Assembly: GCF_030295995.1 (NCBI RefSeq)
Contig: NZ_AP027365.1
Coordinates: forward strand, 3,876,066-3,940,065
Direction of reading: 5' to 3'
DNA length: 64,000 nt
Origin: Thalassotalea hakodatensis
Lineage (GTDB): Bacteria; Pseudomonadota; Gammaproteobacteria; Enterobacterales; Alteromonadaceae
A program made the translations under genes and the position numbers. This document shows, one piece after another, positions 19,512-30,241 of the stretch. The notes below the pieces were generated by a model that saw nothing but the letters and a program-made list of their open reading frames with translations, was not told the DNA's origin and did no database searches. How positions within the stretch are numbered: the first letter of the stretch is position 1; each line of letters starts with the position of its first letter.

Positions 19512-19865
19512 ATGGTTACAGACACTGACGGTTACGTTCATATCATTGAATATTTAACTGAGCACTTATCACTCTTTGAAAATACAGCGAGTGACAATAG
19601 TGGTACGTTATCAGTTATGGAAGTTATCGAACAAGAATTAACAGAACAAATTATTTTAGTGTGTAGTCAAAATGAAAGTCTTAGCTTTAATCAACGTAAT
19701 ACGATTATTCGAGAAGTAGACAATATTGTTCATGATCTACAAGAAATCCTTTCCGGTGTTGTTAACAACTCTGTGACTACCCATCAACAAGAGTTCTTAA
19801 AAGAATTCGCACTTCTTATTAAGAATTTATTCGATACAGAAATACATTCAGGCGTTCTTAGTTAA
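19512..19865 (+). CDS. Small acidic conserved hypothetical protein (DUF3802-like)
   Basis: 117 aa, acidic, mostly helical, with no signal peptide or membrane segment. The start MVTDTDGYVHIIEYLTEHLS recalls the DUF3802 family of Vibrio/Shewanella/Colwellia, which is an assignment from memory. AAGGAT lies 8 nt before the ATG. It precedes yhfA by 42 nt and probably shares its transcript. Function unknown. Confidence 0.7.
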   Translation: MVTDTDGYVHIIEYLTEHLSLFENTASDNSGTLSVMEVIEQELTEQIILVCSQNESLSFNQRNTIIREVDNIVHDLQEILSGVVNNSVTTHQQEFLKEFALLIKNLFDTEIHSGVLS

Positions 19866-19907
19866 GACACCTGCTTTGTAAAATCAATTTATTTATTTGG
19901 AGAATTT

Positions 19908-20312
19908 ATGCAAGCTGAAGTTAAGTGGATCGGCGAAGAAATGTTTGCCGGCATATCAGAAAGTGGACACACAATAGTACTGGATGCGAACAGCGGTGCG
20001 CTAGCGCCAAGCCCTTTAGAAAATGTGTTACTGTCTTTGGGCAGTTGTTCTTCTGTCGATGTCGTGAGTATTCTCAAAAAAGCTCGTCAACAAATCAGTG
20101 GCTGTAAAGTACAATTGTCTGCCACGCGTGTAGAAACGACCCCTAAATTATTTTCTGATATACATCTTCATTTTGTTATTTCAGGTAAAGATATTCAGGA
20201 AAAACATGTTGAACGTGCTGTCAGTCTCTCAGCGGATAAATATTGTTCAGTTGCGTTAATGTTAAATAAATCAGTCAATATCACGCACGATTATTCTATT
20301 ACTTCAGAATAA
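19908..20312 (+). CDS. yhfA: OsmC-family protein YhfA
   Basis: 134 aa, the same length as E. coli YhfA and very similar (MQA.VKW, SGH.I..D.NSG..APSP.E, LSA.KYCSVALML.K.VNITH). OsmC-type proteins can reduce organic peroxides with two cysteines; here C47 (GSCSSVDVVS) and C117 (KYCSVAL) are in the expected places. A strong GGAG ribosome binding site precedes it. It is convergent with prkB, as is typical near crp in other gammaproteobacteria. Confidence 0.9.
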   Translation: MQAEVKWIGEEMFAGISESGHTIVLDANSGALAPSPLENVLLSLGSCSSVDVVSILKKARQQISGCKVQLSATRVETTPKLFSDIHLHFVISGKDIQEKHVERAVSLSADKYCSVALMLNKSVNITHDYSITSE

Positions 20313-20322
20313 ACCAATCAAT

Positions 20323-20344
20323 TGAGCCTACTAGGTTAGGCTCA
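20323..20344. terminator. Hairpin between yhfA and prkB
   Basis: TGAGCCTA (20323-20330) pairs with TAGGCTCA (20337-20344) around a 6-nt loop. It overlaps the prkB stop codon and lies between convergent genes, so it probably terminates both, though T-tracts are weak. Confidence 0.5.
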
Positions 20345-21241
20345 TAAATCACTCATCCAATCCAACTGCTTATTTGCTTGGTTTTTCTTTGCCATAATTT
20401 CTTTGATTAAAGGGGTTAAAATTAGCTCCATCGCTAAACCCATTTTACCGCCGGGTACCACCAGGGTATTTACACGCGACATAAAAGAACCTTCGATCAT
20501 AGATAGATAATAAGGAAACTTTACATTGTTTGCCTCTCTAAACCGAATAACCACAAAGCTTTCGTCTAAAGAGGGGATAGCCTTAGCACTAAAGGGGTTA
20601 GAAGTATCTACCGTGGGAACACGTTGAAAATTAATATGTGTTTTTGAAAACTGTGGAGTTATAAAAGAGATATAATCTTCCATACTTCTTACAATACTTG
20701 CTGTGACGGCTTCCCTGCTATGCCCTCGTTGGTTAGTATCACGAATAATTTTTTGAATCCATTCAAGGTTAACTATAGGTACCATACCAATTAATAAGTC
20801 AACATATTGGGCAACATCATTATTTTCGGTGACAACACCACCATGTAATCCCTCATAAAATAATAAATCTGTACCTTCACCGAGGTCTTCCCACGGAGTA
20901 AACGTACCAGGCATTTGATTATATGGCACTGCTTGGTCGAAGGTATGTAAGTACCTTCTCATTTTGCCCTTACCTGTTTCTGAATAATCTTTAAATAGCT
21001 TTTCTAATGCATCAAAGTCATTCGCCTCATCACCAAAGTAGCTTATTCTCCGTCCTATTTCTTTTGCTTTTCTTTTTTCTAGGTCCATTTCTTGTCGAGA
21101 ATAGCGGTGAAAGCTGTCACCTTCCACTTTGGCAGAAGTGATATCTAAAGAACGAAAAATATGTTCAAAAGATTCAGACGTCGTTGAGGTTCCTGCACCT
21201 GATGAGCCTGTAACTGCAATGATCGGATTTCGTGAAGACAT
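20342..21241 (-). CDS. prkB: Phosphoribulokinase-family protein PrkB
   Basis: 299 aa, highly similar to E. coli PrkB. Walker A GSSGAGTST at 12-20, EGDSFHRY and the long motif around LLFYEGLHGGVV are intact. The family resembles photosynthetic phosphoribulokinase, but these heterotrophic homologues have no proven substrate. The pairing with yhfA is conserved in enterics and Alteromonadales. Confidence 0.9.
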   Translation of the reverse strand: MSSRNPIIAVTGSSGAGTSTTSESFEHIFRSLDITSAKVEGDSFHRYSRQEMDLEKRKAKEIGRRISYFGDEANDFDALEKLFKDYSETGKGKMRRYLHTFDQAVPYNQMPGTFTPWEDLGEGTDLLFYEGLHGGVVTENNDVAQYVDLLIGMVPIVNLEWIQKIIRDTNQRGHSREAVTASIVRSMEDYISFITPQFSKTHINFQRVPTVDTSNPFSAKAIPSLDESFVVIRFREANNVKFPYYLSMIEGSFMSRVNTLVVPGGKMGLAMELILTPLIKEIMAKKNQANKQLDWMSDL

Positions 21242-21321
21242 AGCGTAAACCGGAAAAAGAATGAGCTAAAAGTTATACGGATAAATTAAACTAAGATCAA
21301 CTTTTTAGCCAACAGAAAACA

Positions 21322-21348
21322 AAAAAGCGAGGCAATGCCTCGCTTTTT
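21322..21348 (-). terminator. Rho-independent terminator of the alpha operon
   Basis: AAAAAGCGAGGC pairs with GCCTCGCTTTTT around a 3-nt loop, 20 nt after the rplQ stop. T-tracts on both sides also allow termination in the other orientation. Confidence 0.9.
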
Positions 21349-21367
21349 CATCTGAAAGCTCAACTAG

Positions 21368-21775
21368 TTAAGCTTCTGCACTTGCTTCTTCTGTCTCTTC
21401 AACTACTTCTTCAGTTGCTGGACGATCAACAAGTTCAACGTAAGCCATAGGAGCTTTATCACCAGTACGGTAACCGCATTTTAAAATACGTGTATATCCA
21501 CCTGGACGTTCTTGGTAACGAGGACCAAGTTCGCTAAATAATAAACCTACTACTTCTTGATTACGTGTACGAGCAAACGCTAAACGACGATTTGCTACAC
21601 TGTCGGTTTTGGCCAAAGTAATTAATGGCTCAACAACGCGACGTAATTCTTTAGCTTTAGCAACCGTTGTTTTAATAACACCGTGCTTTACTAAAGAACT
21701 TGCCATATTGCGGAACATCGCTTGGCGATGACTGCTATTACGGTTTAACTGGCGACCGCTTTTACGATGGCGCAT
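21368..21775 (-). CDS. rplQ: 50S ribosomal protein L17
   Basis: 135 aa. [20 protein letters not shown] is the invariant L17 start. It surrounds 23S rRNA near the exit tunnel. An acidic Ala/Glu-rich C-terminal tail after PATEEVVEE makes it slightly longer than E. coli L17 (127 aa). Last gene of the alpha operon, 41 nt after rpoA. Confidence 0.97.
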   Translation of the reverse strand: MRHRKSGRQLNRNSSHRQAMFRNMASSLVKHGVIKTTVAKAKELRRVVEPLITLAKTDSVANRRLAFARTRNQEVVGLLFSELGPRYQERPGGYTRILKCGYRTGDKAPMAYVELVDRPATEEVVEETEEASAEA

Positions 21776-21816
21776 AAGTTAATCCTTATCTCAAACTAAT
21801 AAAAATGATGACCGAC

Positions 21817-22806
21817 TTAGTCGTTATCAGCAATGCTTTCTGGTGGCCAGTTTTCTAAGCGCATACCTAGAGACAAGCCACGAGACGCTAACACGTCTTT
21901 GATTTCAGTCAGAGACTTCTTACCTAAATTAGGTGTTTTAAGAAGTTCGACTTCTGCACGCTGTACTAAATCACCAATATATTGAATCGCTTCTGCTTTT
22001 AAGCAGTTCGCAGAACGAACAGTAAGCTCGAGGTCATCAACTGGACGAAGTAAAATTGGATCGAAAAGAGGTTTTTCTTCTTTCGGTTCAACTTCTGTTA
22101 CATCACGTAATTCAACAAATGCATCAAGCTGTTCAGCAAGAATTGTTGAAGCACGACGGATTGCTTCTTCTGGATCTAACGTGCCGTTAGTTTCCATGTC
22201 TATGATTAATTTATCTAAATCTGTGCGTTGTTCAACACGCGCAGAGTCAACATCATAAGCAATACGAACAACAGGGCTGAAAGAAGCGTCAACAAGTAAA
22301 CGACCAATTGCACGATCTTCATCTTCGGCTTCGCGGCGAGTAGAAGCAGGAACGTAACCACGGCCCATTTCTACTTTAACGCGCATACTGATAGAACCGT
22401 CACCAGTTAAGTGACAAATCACATGTTCAGGGTTTGCAATAGTTACATCACCGTCATGTTGAATATCAGCTGCCGTAACAGGGCCTTCACCTGACTTAGT
22501 TAAGGTAAGAACTGCTTCAGTTTTGCCTTCTAAACCTATCGCTAGTCCTTTAAGGTTTAACAGTATTTCGATGATATCCTCTTGAACACCTTCTTTACTA
22601 CTGTATTCATGTAATACGCCGTCTATCTCAACTTCAGTGACGGCACAACCCGGCATTGAAGATAATAAAATACGACGTAAGGCATTACCTAAAGTGTGAC
22701 CAAAACCACGTTCAAGTGGTTCTAAAGTAACTTTAGAACGGGTAGCACTAACAGTTTCGATGTCTACCATTCGTGGTCTTAGAAATTCGGTTACAGAACC
22801 CTGCAT
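21817..22806 (-). CDS. rpoA: RNA polymerase alpha subunit
   Basis: 329 aa, exactly the E. coli length. The N-terminal assembly domain (to about 235, including [21 protein letters not shown]) and the C-terminal DNA/activator-binding domain (about 250-329, with [20 protein letters not shown]) are complete. Situated between rpsD and rplQ as in all gammaproteobacteria. Confidence 0.98.
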   Translation of the reverse strand: MQGSVTEFLRPRMVDIETVSATRSKVTLEPLERGFGHTLGNALRRILLSSMPGCAVTEVEIDGVLHEYSSKEGVQEDIIEILLNLKGLAIGLEGKTEAVLTLTKSGEGPVTAADIQHDGDVTIANPEHVICHLTGDGSISMRVKVEMGRGYVPASTRREAEDEDRAIGRLLVDASFSPVVRIAYDVDSARVEQRTDLDKLIIDMETNGTLDPEEAIRRASTILAEQLDAFVELRDVTEVEPKEEKPLFDPILLRPVDDLELTVRSANCLKAEAIQYIGDLVQRAEVELLKTPNLGKKSLTEIKDVLASRGLSLGMRLENWPPESIADND

Positions 22807-22830
22807 TATGTCCTCTCTTAAAGTTCAGCT

Positions 22831-23451
22831 TTACTTAGAGTAAAGTTCTACTATCAACTGTTCATTAATTTCAGCAGATAAATCTGAACGATCAGGAACA
22901 CGTTTAAATACGCCTTCCATTTTCTTATTATCTACTTCAACCCAGACTGGCTTTTCACGTTGCTCAGCTAATTCTAAAGCAGCAATAATACGTGCTTGAG
23001 TCTTAGATTTTTCACGAACAGAAACCACGTCTTCAGCTTTAACAGTGAAAGATGGAATATTTACAACTTTACCGTTTACTACGATCGATTTGTGACTTAC
23101 TAATTGACGCGCTTCTGCACGAGTACTAGCAAAGCCCATACGATATACAACGTTATCTAAACGCTTTTCTAAAAGTTGTAACAAGTTTTCACCTGTATTA
23201 CCTTTTAAGCGTGCAGCTTCTTTGTAATAGTTACGGAATTGTTTTTCTAATACGCCATAAATACGACGTACTTTTTGCTTCTCACGAAGCTGAACACCAT
23301 AGTCAGACAAACGACCGCGACGTGCGCCGTGCTGACCTGGGATCATTTCGAATTTACATTTAGTGTCAATTGCTCGAACACCGCTTTTAAGGAATAAATC
23401 GGTTCCTTCACGGCGACTAAGCTTTAACTTAGGACCTAAATATCTTGCCAT
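22831..23451 (-). CDS. rpsD: 30S ribosomal protein S4
   Basis: 206 aa, the E. coli length, beginning [19 protein letters not shown] with an S4 RNA-binding domain in the middle. S4 nucleates 30S assembly and, by family knowledge, represses its own operon by binding the rpsM leader; that leader is recognisable at 24234-24310. Confidence 0.98.
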   Translation of the reverse strand: MARYLGPKLKLSRREGTDLFLKSGVRAIDTKCKFEMIPGQHGARRGRLSDYGVQLREKQKVRRIYGVLEKQFRNYYKEAARLKGNTGENLLQLLEKRLDNVVYRMGFASTRAEARQLVSHKSIVVNGKVVNIPSFTVKAEDVVSVREKSKTQARIIAALELAEQREKPVWVEVDNKKMEGVFKRVPDRSDLSAEINEQLIVELYSK

Positions 23452-23472
23452 TTTCTTTCTCCAACTATCCTA

Positions 23473-23862
23473 TTAAACGCGACGTTTCTTAGGAGGACGA
23501 CAACCATTATGAGGAATAGGTGTTACGTCAGTAATGTTGGTGATTTTAAAACCAGCAGCATTTAAGGCACGGATTGCAGATTCACGACCTGGACCTGGAC
23601 CTTTAACGAACACTTCAATATTCTTCAACCCAAACTCTTGCGCAGCTTTACCCGCACGGTCAGCAGCTACCTGAGCAGCAAACGGAGTAGATTTACGTGA
23701 ACCACGAAAACCTGAACCACCTGCAGTTGCCCAAGATAATGCATTACCTTGACGATCTGTCAGAGTTACGATTGTGTTGTTGAAAGAAGCATGGATATGA
23801 GCCATGCCATCAGCAACTTGTTTTTTCACGCGTTTGCGTGAACGAACTGGAGTTTTAGCCAT
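23473..23862 (-). CDS. rpsK: 30S ribosomal protein S11
   Basis: 129 aa, complete, ending [11 protein letters not shown] as in all bacterial S11. It lines the platform of the 30S subunit at the E/P-site mRNA path. Located between rpsM and rpsD in the alpha operon. Confidence 0.98.
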   Translation of the reverse strand: MAKTPVRSRKRVKKQVADGMAHIHASFNNTIVTLTDRQGNALSWATAGGSGFRGSRKSTPFAAQVAADRAGKAAQEFGLKNIEVFVKGPGPGRESAIRALNAAGFKITNITDVTPIPHNGCRPPKKRRV

Positions 23863-23876
23863 TTTCTATCCCCTCG

Positions 23877-24233
23877 CTACTTCTTGATAGGTTTGCGAGG
23901 ACCTTTACGGGTACGCGCATTTGTTTTCGTGCGCTGACCACGTAGAGGTAGACTGCGACGGTGGCGTATACCACGGAAACAACCTAGGTCCATCAAACGT
24001 TTGATGTTCATTGAAACTTCACGGCGTAAGTCACCTTCTACAGTGTACTTATCCACTTCTGCACGAAGCAAATCGATTTGTGCTTCGTCTAATTCACTGA
24101 TCTTTGTAGATTCTGCGATACCAGTTGACACGCAAATTGCTTTTGCGCGTGTTGCTCCGATACCGTAAATCGCAGTAAGGGCAATTACTGCATGTTTACG
24201 ATCAGGGATGTTAATGCCAGCGATACGGGCCAC
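23877..24233 (-). CDS. rpsM: 30S ribosomal protein S13
   Basis: 118 aa from GTG 24233. AGGAG lies 8 nt before this GTG and the product then begins [11 protein letters not shown] as in other S13 proteins; another GTG two codons upstream would be only 2 nt from AGGAG. E. coli rpsM also starts with GTG after a similar leader. S13 contacts the P-site tRNA and the 50S subunit. Confidence 0.96.
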   Translation of the reverse strand: MARIAGINIPDRKHAVIALTAIYGIGATRAKAICVSTGIAESTKISELDEAQIDLLRAEVDKYTVEGDLRREVSMNIKRLMDLGCFRGIRHRRSLPLRGQRTKTNARTRKGPRKPIKK

Positions 24234-24310
24234 TAACACATCTCCTATATTTAATTAATTAATAACCACAGGTTGAAAAGCCCGTTAGGATACTCAACCC
24301 GCCCATCTTT
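24234..24310 (-). promoter_or_regulatory. Alpha operon leader (S4-binding pseudoknot, Alpha_RBS)
   Basis: On the minus strand the leader contains TTGAGTATCCT, AACGGGCTTTTCA and then AGGAG before GTG, in the same order as the E. coli alpha operon leader that folds into the S4-binding pseudoknot. GGTTGA/TCAACC supplies the outer stem. By established knowledge, S4 binding here blocks rpsM translation and autoregulates the operon. Confidence 0.8.
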
Positions 24311-24319
24311 TGCAAATTA

Positions 24320-24352
24320 AAGTGTCACTAATTCGTAAAATCAATGACACTT
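24320..24352 (-). terminator. Hairpin between rpmJ and the alpha leader
   Basis: AAGTGTCA (24320-24327) pairs with TGACACTT (24345-24352) over a 17-nt loop, followed on the minus strand by TAATTT. It lies between rpmJ and the alpha operon leader, so it may be a weak terminator, an attenuator or an RNA processing site. Confidence 0.4.
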
Positions 24353-24360
24353 CAAAAAGA

Positions 24361-24477
24361 TTAACCTTGGCGTTGCTTATGCTTAGGGTCGGTCTTGCAA
24401 ATTACTCGAACAACACCAGCACGTTTAACAACTTTGCAGTTACGGCAAATCTTTTTTACGGATGCACGAACTTTCAT
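24361..24477 (-). CDS. rpmJ: 50S ribosomal protein L36
   Basis: 38 aa, the exact standard length. [19 protein letters not shown] at the start and the zinc-binding C-x2-C / C-x4-H pattern (C11, C14, C27, H32) identify the cysteine-containing L36. It follows secY by 30 nt as in E. coli. Confidence 0.97.
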   Translation of the reverse strand: MKVRASVKKICRNCKVVKRAGVVRVICKTDPKHKQRQG

Positions 24478-24507
24478 TTTCTACTCCGTTAATTAACGTC
24501 AGCAAGC

Positions 24508-25833
24508 TTATCGGCCATAGCCTTTAAGGTTTGCTTTCTTAAGTACGCTGTCATATTGATGAGACATCAAATGCGTTTGTACTTGAGCCATAAAGTCCAT
24601 AATAACAACAACAATGATCAGTAACGATGTTCCACCGAAGTAAAACTGTACATCCCATGCAATCATCATAAACTCAGGAACCAAACAGATAAAGGTAATA
24701 TAAAGCGCACCTGTTAAGGTTAAGCGTGTCATTACTTTATCTATATACTTTGACGTTTGTTCACCAGGACGAATCCCAGGAATAAACGCACCAGATTTTT
24801 TCAGGTTATCTGCGGTTTCACGCGGATTAAATACCAATGCCGTGTAAAAGAAACAGAAAAATATTATCGCAGCAGCAAGTAGCATAACATATAGCGGTTG
24901 ACCTGGAGAAATCGCAATTGATAACTCCTGAAGTACGTCCGCTATCATTCCTTCACCTTGGCCAAACCAACTCGCAATAGAGCCAGGGAATAGCAAGATA
25001 CTAGAAGCAAATATGGGTGGTATAACACCCGCCATATTTACTTTAAGTGGTAAATGCGTACTTTGTGCAGCAAACACTTTTCTACCTTGTTGACGTTTAG
25101 CGTAGTTAACAACGATACGACGTTGCCCACGTTCAACAAAAACAACAAAAAATGTTACTGCAAACACAATTACTGCAATCAGCAATAATACTAAAATGTT
25201 AATTTCACCTTGACGCGCCATCTCAGCTGTTTGACCAACAGCAGAAGGCATACCAGCAACAATACCAGCAAATATCAAAATTGAGATACCGTTACCAATA
25301 CCTCGTTCTGTGATTTGCTCACCTAACCACATTAAAAACATGGTGCCAGTGACTAGCGATACAACAGCGGTAAAGTAAAAACCAAACCCTGCATCCATTA
25401 CCAAACCAGGCATCATACCCGGTAAGCTTTTGGCTATCGCTATTGATTGTACTGTTGCAAGTACTAAAGTACCGTAGCGCGTATATTGACTTATTTTTCT
25501 ACGCCCTGCTTCACCTTCTTTTTTAAGCTCTGCCATTGTCGGGTGAATCACCGTTAATAGCTGCATAATAATTGAAGCTGAAATATAAGGCATAATACCT
25601 AGAGCCAATACAGAGGCACGCTCAAGTGCACCACCAGAGAACATGTTAAACATTTCTACAATGGTGCCCTTTTGTTGTTCAAACAACTGAGCTAATACAG
25701 CGGCGTCAATACCAGGGATTGGCACAAATGATCCTAGTCTAAACACAATAAGTGCTAATAGTACGAACCATAATCTTTGTTTCAGTTCAGACAATCCGCC
25801 TGAACCTTTGTTATCCATTCCTGGTGTAGCCAT
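24508..25833 (-). CDS. secY: Preprotein translocase subunit SecY
   Basis: 441 aa with ten transmembrane helices. Conserved cytoplasmic loop [19 protein letters not shown] and the ERGIGNGIS and [11 protein letters not shown] segments are present. SecY is the protein-conducting channel; it supplies unfolded substrates to the periplasm, including those later exported by the type II system in this window. Sits after rplO in the spc operon. Confidence 0.98.
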   Translation of the reverse strand: MATPGMDNKGSGGLSELKQRLWFVLLALIVFRLGSFVPIPGIDAAVLAQLFEQQKGTIVEMFNMFSGGALERASVLALGIMPYISASIIMQLLTVIHPTMAELKKEGEAGRRKISQYTRYGTLVLATVQSIAIAKSLPGMMPGLVMDAGFGFYFTAVVSLVTGTMFLMWLGEQITERGIGNGISILIFAGIVAGMPSAVGQTAEMARQGEINILVLLLIAVIVFAVTFFVVFVERGQRRIVVNYAKRQQGRKVFAAQSTHLPLKVNMAGVIPPIFASSILLFPGSIASWFGQGEGMIADVLQELSIAISPGQPLYVMLLAAAIIFFCFFYTALVFNPRETADNLKKSGAFIPGIRPGEQTSKYIDKVMTRLTLTGALYITFICLVPEFMMIAWDVQFYFGGTSLLIIVVVIMDFMAQVQTHLMSHQYDSVLKKANLKGYGR

Positions 25834-25841
25834 AACCTGTA

Positions 25842-26276
25842 TTATTCCTCGATCTTGCCACCAGCAGCTTCAATAGCTGCACGAGCACCTTTAGTAACAC
25901 CTAAACCACGAATTGTAACAGGTTTAGTGATTTCGCCCGAAAGCATAACCTTAACTGTTTCAATGTTACGTGTGATTAAGTTCGCATTTTTAAGCGCGTA
26001 AATATCTACAACATCTGCATCTACATTGTTTAATTCGTGTAAACGAACTTCAGCATGTACTAATGCTTTGCGAGACGTAAAACCGAACTTCGGTAAACGT
26101 TGTTTTAAAGGCATTTGACCGCCTTCAAAACCTGGACGAACACTACCACCAGAACGTGACTTCTGACCTTTGTGCCCGCGACCAGCTGTTTTACCTAAGC
26201 CAGAACCAATACCACGACCTACGCGTTTCTTGGCTTTTTTAGCGCCTGGTGCAGGAGATAAAGTATTTAAATGCAT
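25842..26276 (-). CDS. rplO: 50S ribosomal protein L15
   Basis: 144 aa, the E. coli length, starting [20 protein letters not shown] with the Gly/Arg-rich [13 protein letters not shown] tail that penetrates the 50S interior. It lies just before secY. Confidence 0.98.
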   Translation of the reverse strand: MHLNTLSPAPGAKKAKKRVGRGIGSGLGKTAGRGHKGQKSRSGGSVRPGFEGGQMPLKQRLPKFGFTSRKALVHAEVRLHELNNVDADVVDIYALKNANLITRNIETVKVMLSGEITKPVTIRGLGVTKGARAAIEAAGGKIEE

Positions 26277-26278
26277 TA

Positions 26279-26458
26279 TTAATCCTCCACCTTAATCATG
26301 TAATGTACTTGATTGATCATACCACGTACAGATGGAGTATCTTCTAACTCAACTGTATGATTGATACGACGTAAACCAAGACCTTTCAATGTAGCTCTAT
26401 GTTTCGGTAAACGACCGATAGAACTTTTAACTTGAGTTACTTTAACTGTTTTAGCCAT
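26279..26458 (-). CDS. rpmD: 50S ribosomal protein L30
   Basis: 59 aa, the standard length, from ATG 26458 to TAA 26279. The sequence begins [20 protein letters not shown] and includes [10 protein letters not shown]. It lies between rpsE and rplO. Confidence 0.97.
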   Translation of the reverse strand: MAKTVKVTQVKSSIGRLPKHRATLKGLGLRRINHTVELEDTPSVRGMINQVHYMIKVED

Positions 26459-26463
26459 GGTAA

Positions 26464-26967
26464 TTACCCCAAGATCTCTTCAACGCTTTTACCACGCTTA
26501 GCTGCAACAGTTGCTGGCGATTTCATATTCGCTAGCGCTGAAACAGTAGCACGTACTACGTTGATTGGGTTAGTAGAACCGTATGCTTTAGACAATACGT
26601 TCTGTACGCCTGCAACTTCTAGTACTGCACGCATCGCGCCACCGGCGATGATACCTGTACCTTCTGACGCAGGTTGCATGTAAACTTTAGAACCAGAATG
26701 ACGACCCTTAATAGGGTGTTGAAGAGTTGTACCCTTCAAGTCAATGGTTACTAAGTTACGACGAGCCTTTTCCATTGCTTTTTGGATAGCAGCAGGCACT
26801 TCACGTGCTTTACCGTAACCAAAACCAACGCGGCCATTACCATCACCAACTACTGTTAGTGCTGTGAAACTGAAAATACGACCACCTTTAACCACTTTTG
26901 ACACGCGGTTAACAGCAATCAACTTCTCAGCTAAATCACTTTGTTGTGTGTTTTCTACATTAGCCAT
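26464..26967 (-). CDS. rpsE: 30S ribosomal protein S5
   Basis: 167 aa, the E. coli length, using the second of two adjacent ATG codons (AGGAG is 6 nt upstream; the first ATG at 26970 would be 3 nt away). [19 protein letters not shown] and [15 protein letters not shown] are diagnostic. S5 contributes to decoding fidelity. Confidence 0.97.
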   Translation of the reverse strand: MANVENTQQSDLAEKLIAVNRVSKVVKGGRIFSFTALTVVGDGNGRVGFGYGKAREVPAAIQKAMEKARRNLVTIDLKGTTLQHPIKGRHSGSKVYMQPASEGTGIIAGGAMRAVLEVAGVQNVLSKAYGSTNPINVVRATVSALANMKSPATVAAKRGKSVEEILG

Positions 26968-26976
26968 CATAAACTC

Positions 26977-27330
26977 CTAGAACTGAAGGCCAGCTTCACG
27001 AGCTGCTTCAGCTAACGCTTTCACGCGACCGTGGTAACGGAAACCTGAACGATCAAATGCTACTGACTCTACGCCTTTAGCTTTTGCACGTTCTGCGATT
27101 GCTTTGCCAACAGCTTCAGCTGCAGCAATGTTACCTGTTTTTTCAACTTGTGCTTTCACTTCTTTATCTAAAGTTGAAGCTGATGCTAAAACTTCAGAAC
27201 CAGTTGGAGCGATAAGTTGCGCGTAAATATGACGAGGAGTACGGTGAACGACTAAACGATTCGCACCCAACTCGCTGATTTTTGCACGTGCACGCTTTGC
27301 ACGGCGTAAACGAGATGTTTTCTTATCCAT
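26977..27330 (-). CDS. rplR: 50S ribosomal protein L18
   Basis: 117 aa, standard length, starting [18 protein letters not shown]. It binds 5S rRNA with L5 and L25. Located between rplF and rpsE. Confidence 0.97.
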   Translation of the reverse strand: MDKKTSRLRRAKRARAKISELGANRLVVHRTPRHIYAQLIAPTGSEVLASASTLDKEVKAQVEKTGNIAAAEAVGKAIAERAKAKGVESVAFDRSGFRYHGRVKALAEAAREAGLQF

Positions 27331-27339
27331 CGTATTACC

Positions 27340-27873
27340 CTACTTCTTCTTAGCTTCTTTACGGCGTACATGTTCATCGCTATAACGAATACCTTTACCT
27401 TTATAAGGCTCAGGCTTACGATATGCACGAATGTTCGCTGCAACTTGACCTATCAACTGTTTGTTAGCACTTTTCAGTACAATTTCAGTCTGACTAGGAG
27501 TCTCACATGTAACCCCTTCAGGGATTGCATGATCTACTGGGTGTGAAAAGCCTAAAGAAAGGTTTAACACCTTACCAGCAGCTTTTGCACGGTAACCAAC
27601 ACCGTTAAGAATCAATTTCTTTTCGAAACCTTTGCTCACGCCAACAACCATATTGTTGATGTTAGCACGTGCAGTTCCGGCTTGAGTCCATGCTTCTTTA
27701 CTTTCTGCAGCTACGTCTGTCTTGATAGAGTTTTCTTCTTGAGAAACTGTAACAAGACCATGAATAGTTGTAGATAGTTCTCCAACAGGACCTTTAACTG
27801 TGATGTCTTGGCCTGATAACGTAACAGTAACGCCAGCAGGAACTTCGACAAGTGCTTTTGCAACACGAGACAT
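27340..27873 (-). CDS. rplF: 50S ribosomal protein L6
   Basis: 177 aa, standard length, starting [20 protein letters not shown] with the conserved C-terminal [20 protein letters not shown] motif. Two tandem alpha/beta domains bind 23S rRNA near the factor-binding region. Confidence 0.97.
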   Translation of the reverse strand: MSRVAKALVEVPAGVTVTLSGQDITVKGPVGELSTTIHGLVTVSQEENSIKTDVAAESKEAWTQAGTARANINNMVVGVSKGFEKKLILNGVGYRAKAAGKVLNLSLGFSHPVDHAIPEGVTCETPSQTEIVLKSANKQLIGQVAANIRAYRKPEPYKGKGIRYSDEHVRRKEAKKK

Positions 27874-27884
27874 AATTTAGCTCC

Positions 27885-28274
27885 TTACGCTACTGTACCA
27901 AGGATTTCGCCACCTAGACCCGCTTTACGAGCGTCGCGATCCGCCATCAAACCTTTAGAAGTAGAAACGATAGCGATACCCATACCAGCTAGTACTTTAG
28001 GAAGCTCAGTAGCTCCTTTATAAACACGTAGGCCAGGACGAGAAACACGTTTAATTGTTTCGATTACTTCTTTACCTTCAAAATATTTCAATTCTACAGT
28101 TAATTCTGGTTTTACATCACCAGACACTGAATAATCTGAAATAAAACCTTCTTCTTTAAGCAAGTTAGCAATAGCAACTTTAAGCTTAGAAGATGGCATT
28201 GTTACTGCAGCCTTTGCTGCAGATTGACCGTTGCGGATGCGTGTAAACATGTCCGCGATAGGATCAGTCATCAT
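27885..28274 (-). CDS. rpsH: 30S ribosomal protein S8
   Basis: 129 aa from ATG 28274, which lies 9 nt after GGGAG; another ATG at 28280 would be only 3 nt from it, but cannot be excluded. [15 protein letters not shown] at the start and the C-terminal [11 protein letters not shown] are typical. By family knowledge S8 represses spc operon translation in E. coli. Confidence 0.96.
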   Translation of the reverse strand: MMTDPIADMFTRIRNGQSAAKAAVTMPSSKLKVAIANLLKEEGFISDYSVSGDVKPELTVELKYFEGKEVIETIKRVSRPGLRVYKGATELPKVLAGMGIAIVSTSKGLMADRDARKAGLGGEILGTVA

Positions 28275-28293
28275 AACCATTTACTCCCGTGAA

Positions 28294-28599
28294 TTACCAA
28301 CTAGCTTTCTTAAGACCAGGAACTTCACCGCGCATCATGTGCTCACGTAATTGAATACGGCTAAGGCCGAACTTACGTAAGTAACCATGTGGACGACCCG
28401 TCACGTTACAACGATTACGTTGACGTGATGAACTTGAGTCACGTGGTAAAGTTTGAAGTTTTAAAACGGCATCCCAACGCTCTTCTTCAGAAGAGTTAAC
28501 GCTTGAGATGATTTCTTTTAAAGCACGACGCTTTTCAGCGTACTTTGCAACTAGTTTAGTGCGATTTGCTTCACGAGCTTTCATTGACGATTTAGCCAT
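28294..28599 (-). CDS. rpsN: 30S ribosomal protein S14
   Basis: 101 aa, the long, zinc-free form as in E. coli (no CxxC ribbon), starting [19 protein letters not shown] and ending with [11 protein letters not shown]. Between rplE and rpsH. Confidence 0.97.
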   Translation of the reverse strand: MAKSSMKAREANRTKLVAKYAEKRRALKEIISSVNSSEEERWDAVLKLQTLPRDSSSSRQRNRCNVTGRPHGYLRKFGLSRIQLREHMMRGEVPGLKKASW

Positions 28600-28610
28600 A
28601 ACTCTACACC

Positions 28611-29150
28611 TTATTTCTTGAACGGAAAGTTAAAGGCAGTCAGCAAAGCATGACCTTCTTCATTAGATTGCGCAGTAGTAGTGATAGTAATATCCATACC
28701 ACGAATCTTATCGATTTTATCATAATCGATTTCTGGGAAGATGATTTGCTCTTTCACGCCCATGCTATAATTACCACGACCATCGAACGACTTAGGGTTC
28801 AAGCCGCGGAAATCACGAATACGAGGAACTGAAATAGAGATTAAGCGCTCTAAAAATTCCCACATTCTTTCGCCGCGTAAAGTTACTTTTGCGCCAATAG
28901 GATAGCCTTCACGGATCTTAAAGCCAGCAACAGATTTGCGTGCTTTAGTGATCAGAGGCTTTTGACCTGAGATTGCAGTAAGATCATTTGTGGCAGCTTC
29001 TAAAACCTTTTTATCGGCAATTGCTTCACCAACACCCATATTAAGGGTGATCTTTTCAATCCGAGGGACTTGCATGACACTTTTGTAATCAAACTTCTTT
29101 TGAAGTTCAGCTACAACTGTATCTTTGTAAAAATCATGCAGTTTCGCCAT
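28611..29150 (-). CDS. rplE: 50S ribosomal protein L5
   Basis: 179 aa, standard length. [20 protein letters not shown] and the signature [13 protein letters not shown] are present. L5 binds 5S rRNA and contacts the P-site tRNA. Confidence 0.98.
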   Translation of the reverse strand: MAKLHDFYKDTVVAELQKKFDYKSVMQVPRIEKITLNMGVGEAIADKKVLEAATNDLTAISGQKPLITKARKSVAGFKIREGYPIGAKVTLRGERMWEFLERLISISVPRIRDFRGLNPKSFDGRGNYSMGVKEQIIFPEIDYDKIDKIRGMDITITTTAQSNEEGHALLTAFNFPFKK

Positions 29151-29168
29151 CGTTTACTCCAATTAAAA

Positions 29169-29483
29169 TTAAACTAATTCGTTATTAGATTTGAAAAAAC
29201 GAACTTTCTTGCCGTCTTCAATTCTAAAACCAACACGATCTGCCTTGCCAGTAGCAGGGTTTACGATCGCAACATTAGATACGTTTATAGGTGCTTCTTT
29301 TTCTACGATGCCACCAGCTTGCTGTAACTGAGGTACAGGCTTCTGATGCTTCTTAACTAAGTTAACACCTTCTACAAATACTTTGCTGTCTTCAACAAGA
29401 ACTTTAGTAACTTTACCAGTTTTGCCCTTGTCTTTACCTGCAAGTACGATTACTTCATCATCACGACGAATCTTATTTGCCAT
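29169..29483 (-). CDS. rplX: 50S ribosomal protein L24
   Basis: 104 aa, standard length, with the KOW motif [18 protein letters not shown] at the N-terminus. It initiates 50S assembly near the tunnel exit. Between rplN and rplE. Confidence 0.97.
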   Translation of the reverse strand: MANKIRRDDEVIVLAGKDKGKTGKVTKVLVEDSKVFVEGVNLVKKHQKPVPQLQQAGGIVEKEAPINVSNVAIVNPATGKADRVGFRIEDGKKVRFFKSNNELV

Positions 29484-29495
29484 TATCGTGACTCC

Positions 29496-29864
29496 TTATA
29501 GTACTTCTGGTGCAAGTGACACGATTTTCATGAACTTTTCAGTTCTTAATTCACGTGTTACCGGCCCGAAAATACGAGTACCAATTGGCTGTAAATTTGC
29601 ATTAAGCATTACAGCCGCGTTGCCGTCAAAGCGAATGGCTGAGCCATCCTGGCGACGAACGCCCTTTTTAGTGCGCACCACTACCGCATTTAGTACATCA
29701 CCTTTTTTTACTTTGCCGCGAGGAATTGCTTCCTTCACTGCAACTTTGATGACGTCACCTATGCGTGCATAGCGACGGTGCGAGCCACCAAGGACCTTAA
29801 TACATTGCACGCGTCGAGCGCCACTGTTATCAGCAACGTCTAGCTGTGTTTGCATTTGGATCAT
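29496..29864 (-). CDS. rplN: 50S ribosomal protein L14
   Basis: 122 aa from ATG 29864 ([20 protein letters not shown]); a longer frame to 29915 adds a non-conserved N-terminus. First gene of the spc operon, forming an inter-subunit bridge. A promoter with an extended -10 is visible 90 nt upstream. Confidence 0.96.
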   Translation of the reverse strand: MIQMQTQLDVADNSGARRVQCIKVLGGSHRRYARIGDVIKVAVKEAIPRGKVKKGDVLNAVVVRTKKGVRRQDGSAIRFDGNAAVMLNANLQPIGTRIFGPVTRELRTEKFMKIVSLAPEVL

Positions 29865-29952
29865 TTTATGTGCTCCGCTGTTATAAAATTCAAGGCCAGA
29901 AATTTGACCCGTCACTGCCTTTAAAACCCATCCGTTATTCGGAGGGCGCGAG

Positions 29953-29961
29953 ATTATAACA
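29953..29961 (-). promoter_or_regulatory. Probable spc operon promoter (extended -10)
   Basis: The minus strand reads TGTTATAATCTCGCGCCC: an extended -10 (TG-N-TATAAT, -10 at 29953-29958) followed by a GC-rich discriminator typical of stringently controlled ribosomal promoters. It would give a leader of about 80 nt before rplN. No good -35 box is visible at standard distance, which an extended -10 can tolerate. Confidence 0.6.
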
Positions 29962-30241
29962 CCACTTATTTCAAAATGGTACTTTAAATAAACAATTTTC
30001 TTTACTGTAGCTGAGAAAATTTAAGGCGTGCTTTTTGAAAGTTATTTCTATGTCATTTATAGCGCAGGTATGCGCGATTTACTTTCCGAAAAAATCATTA
30101 AATTAACGTTTACTCTCTTTATCAATTGTATGAATTTCCATCCGATTAACACCCTCAATACTTACAGATATTATGGTACTTTTATGAATACCTATCAAAG
30201 AGATAGTGATGATTAACCTTAGTTTCACCCCCTGAGTAATA

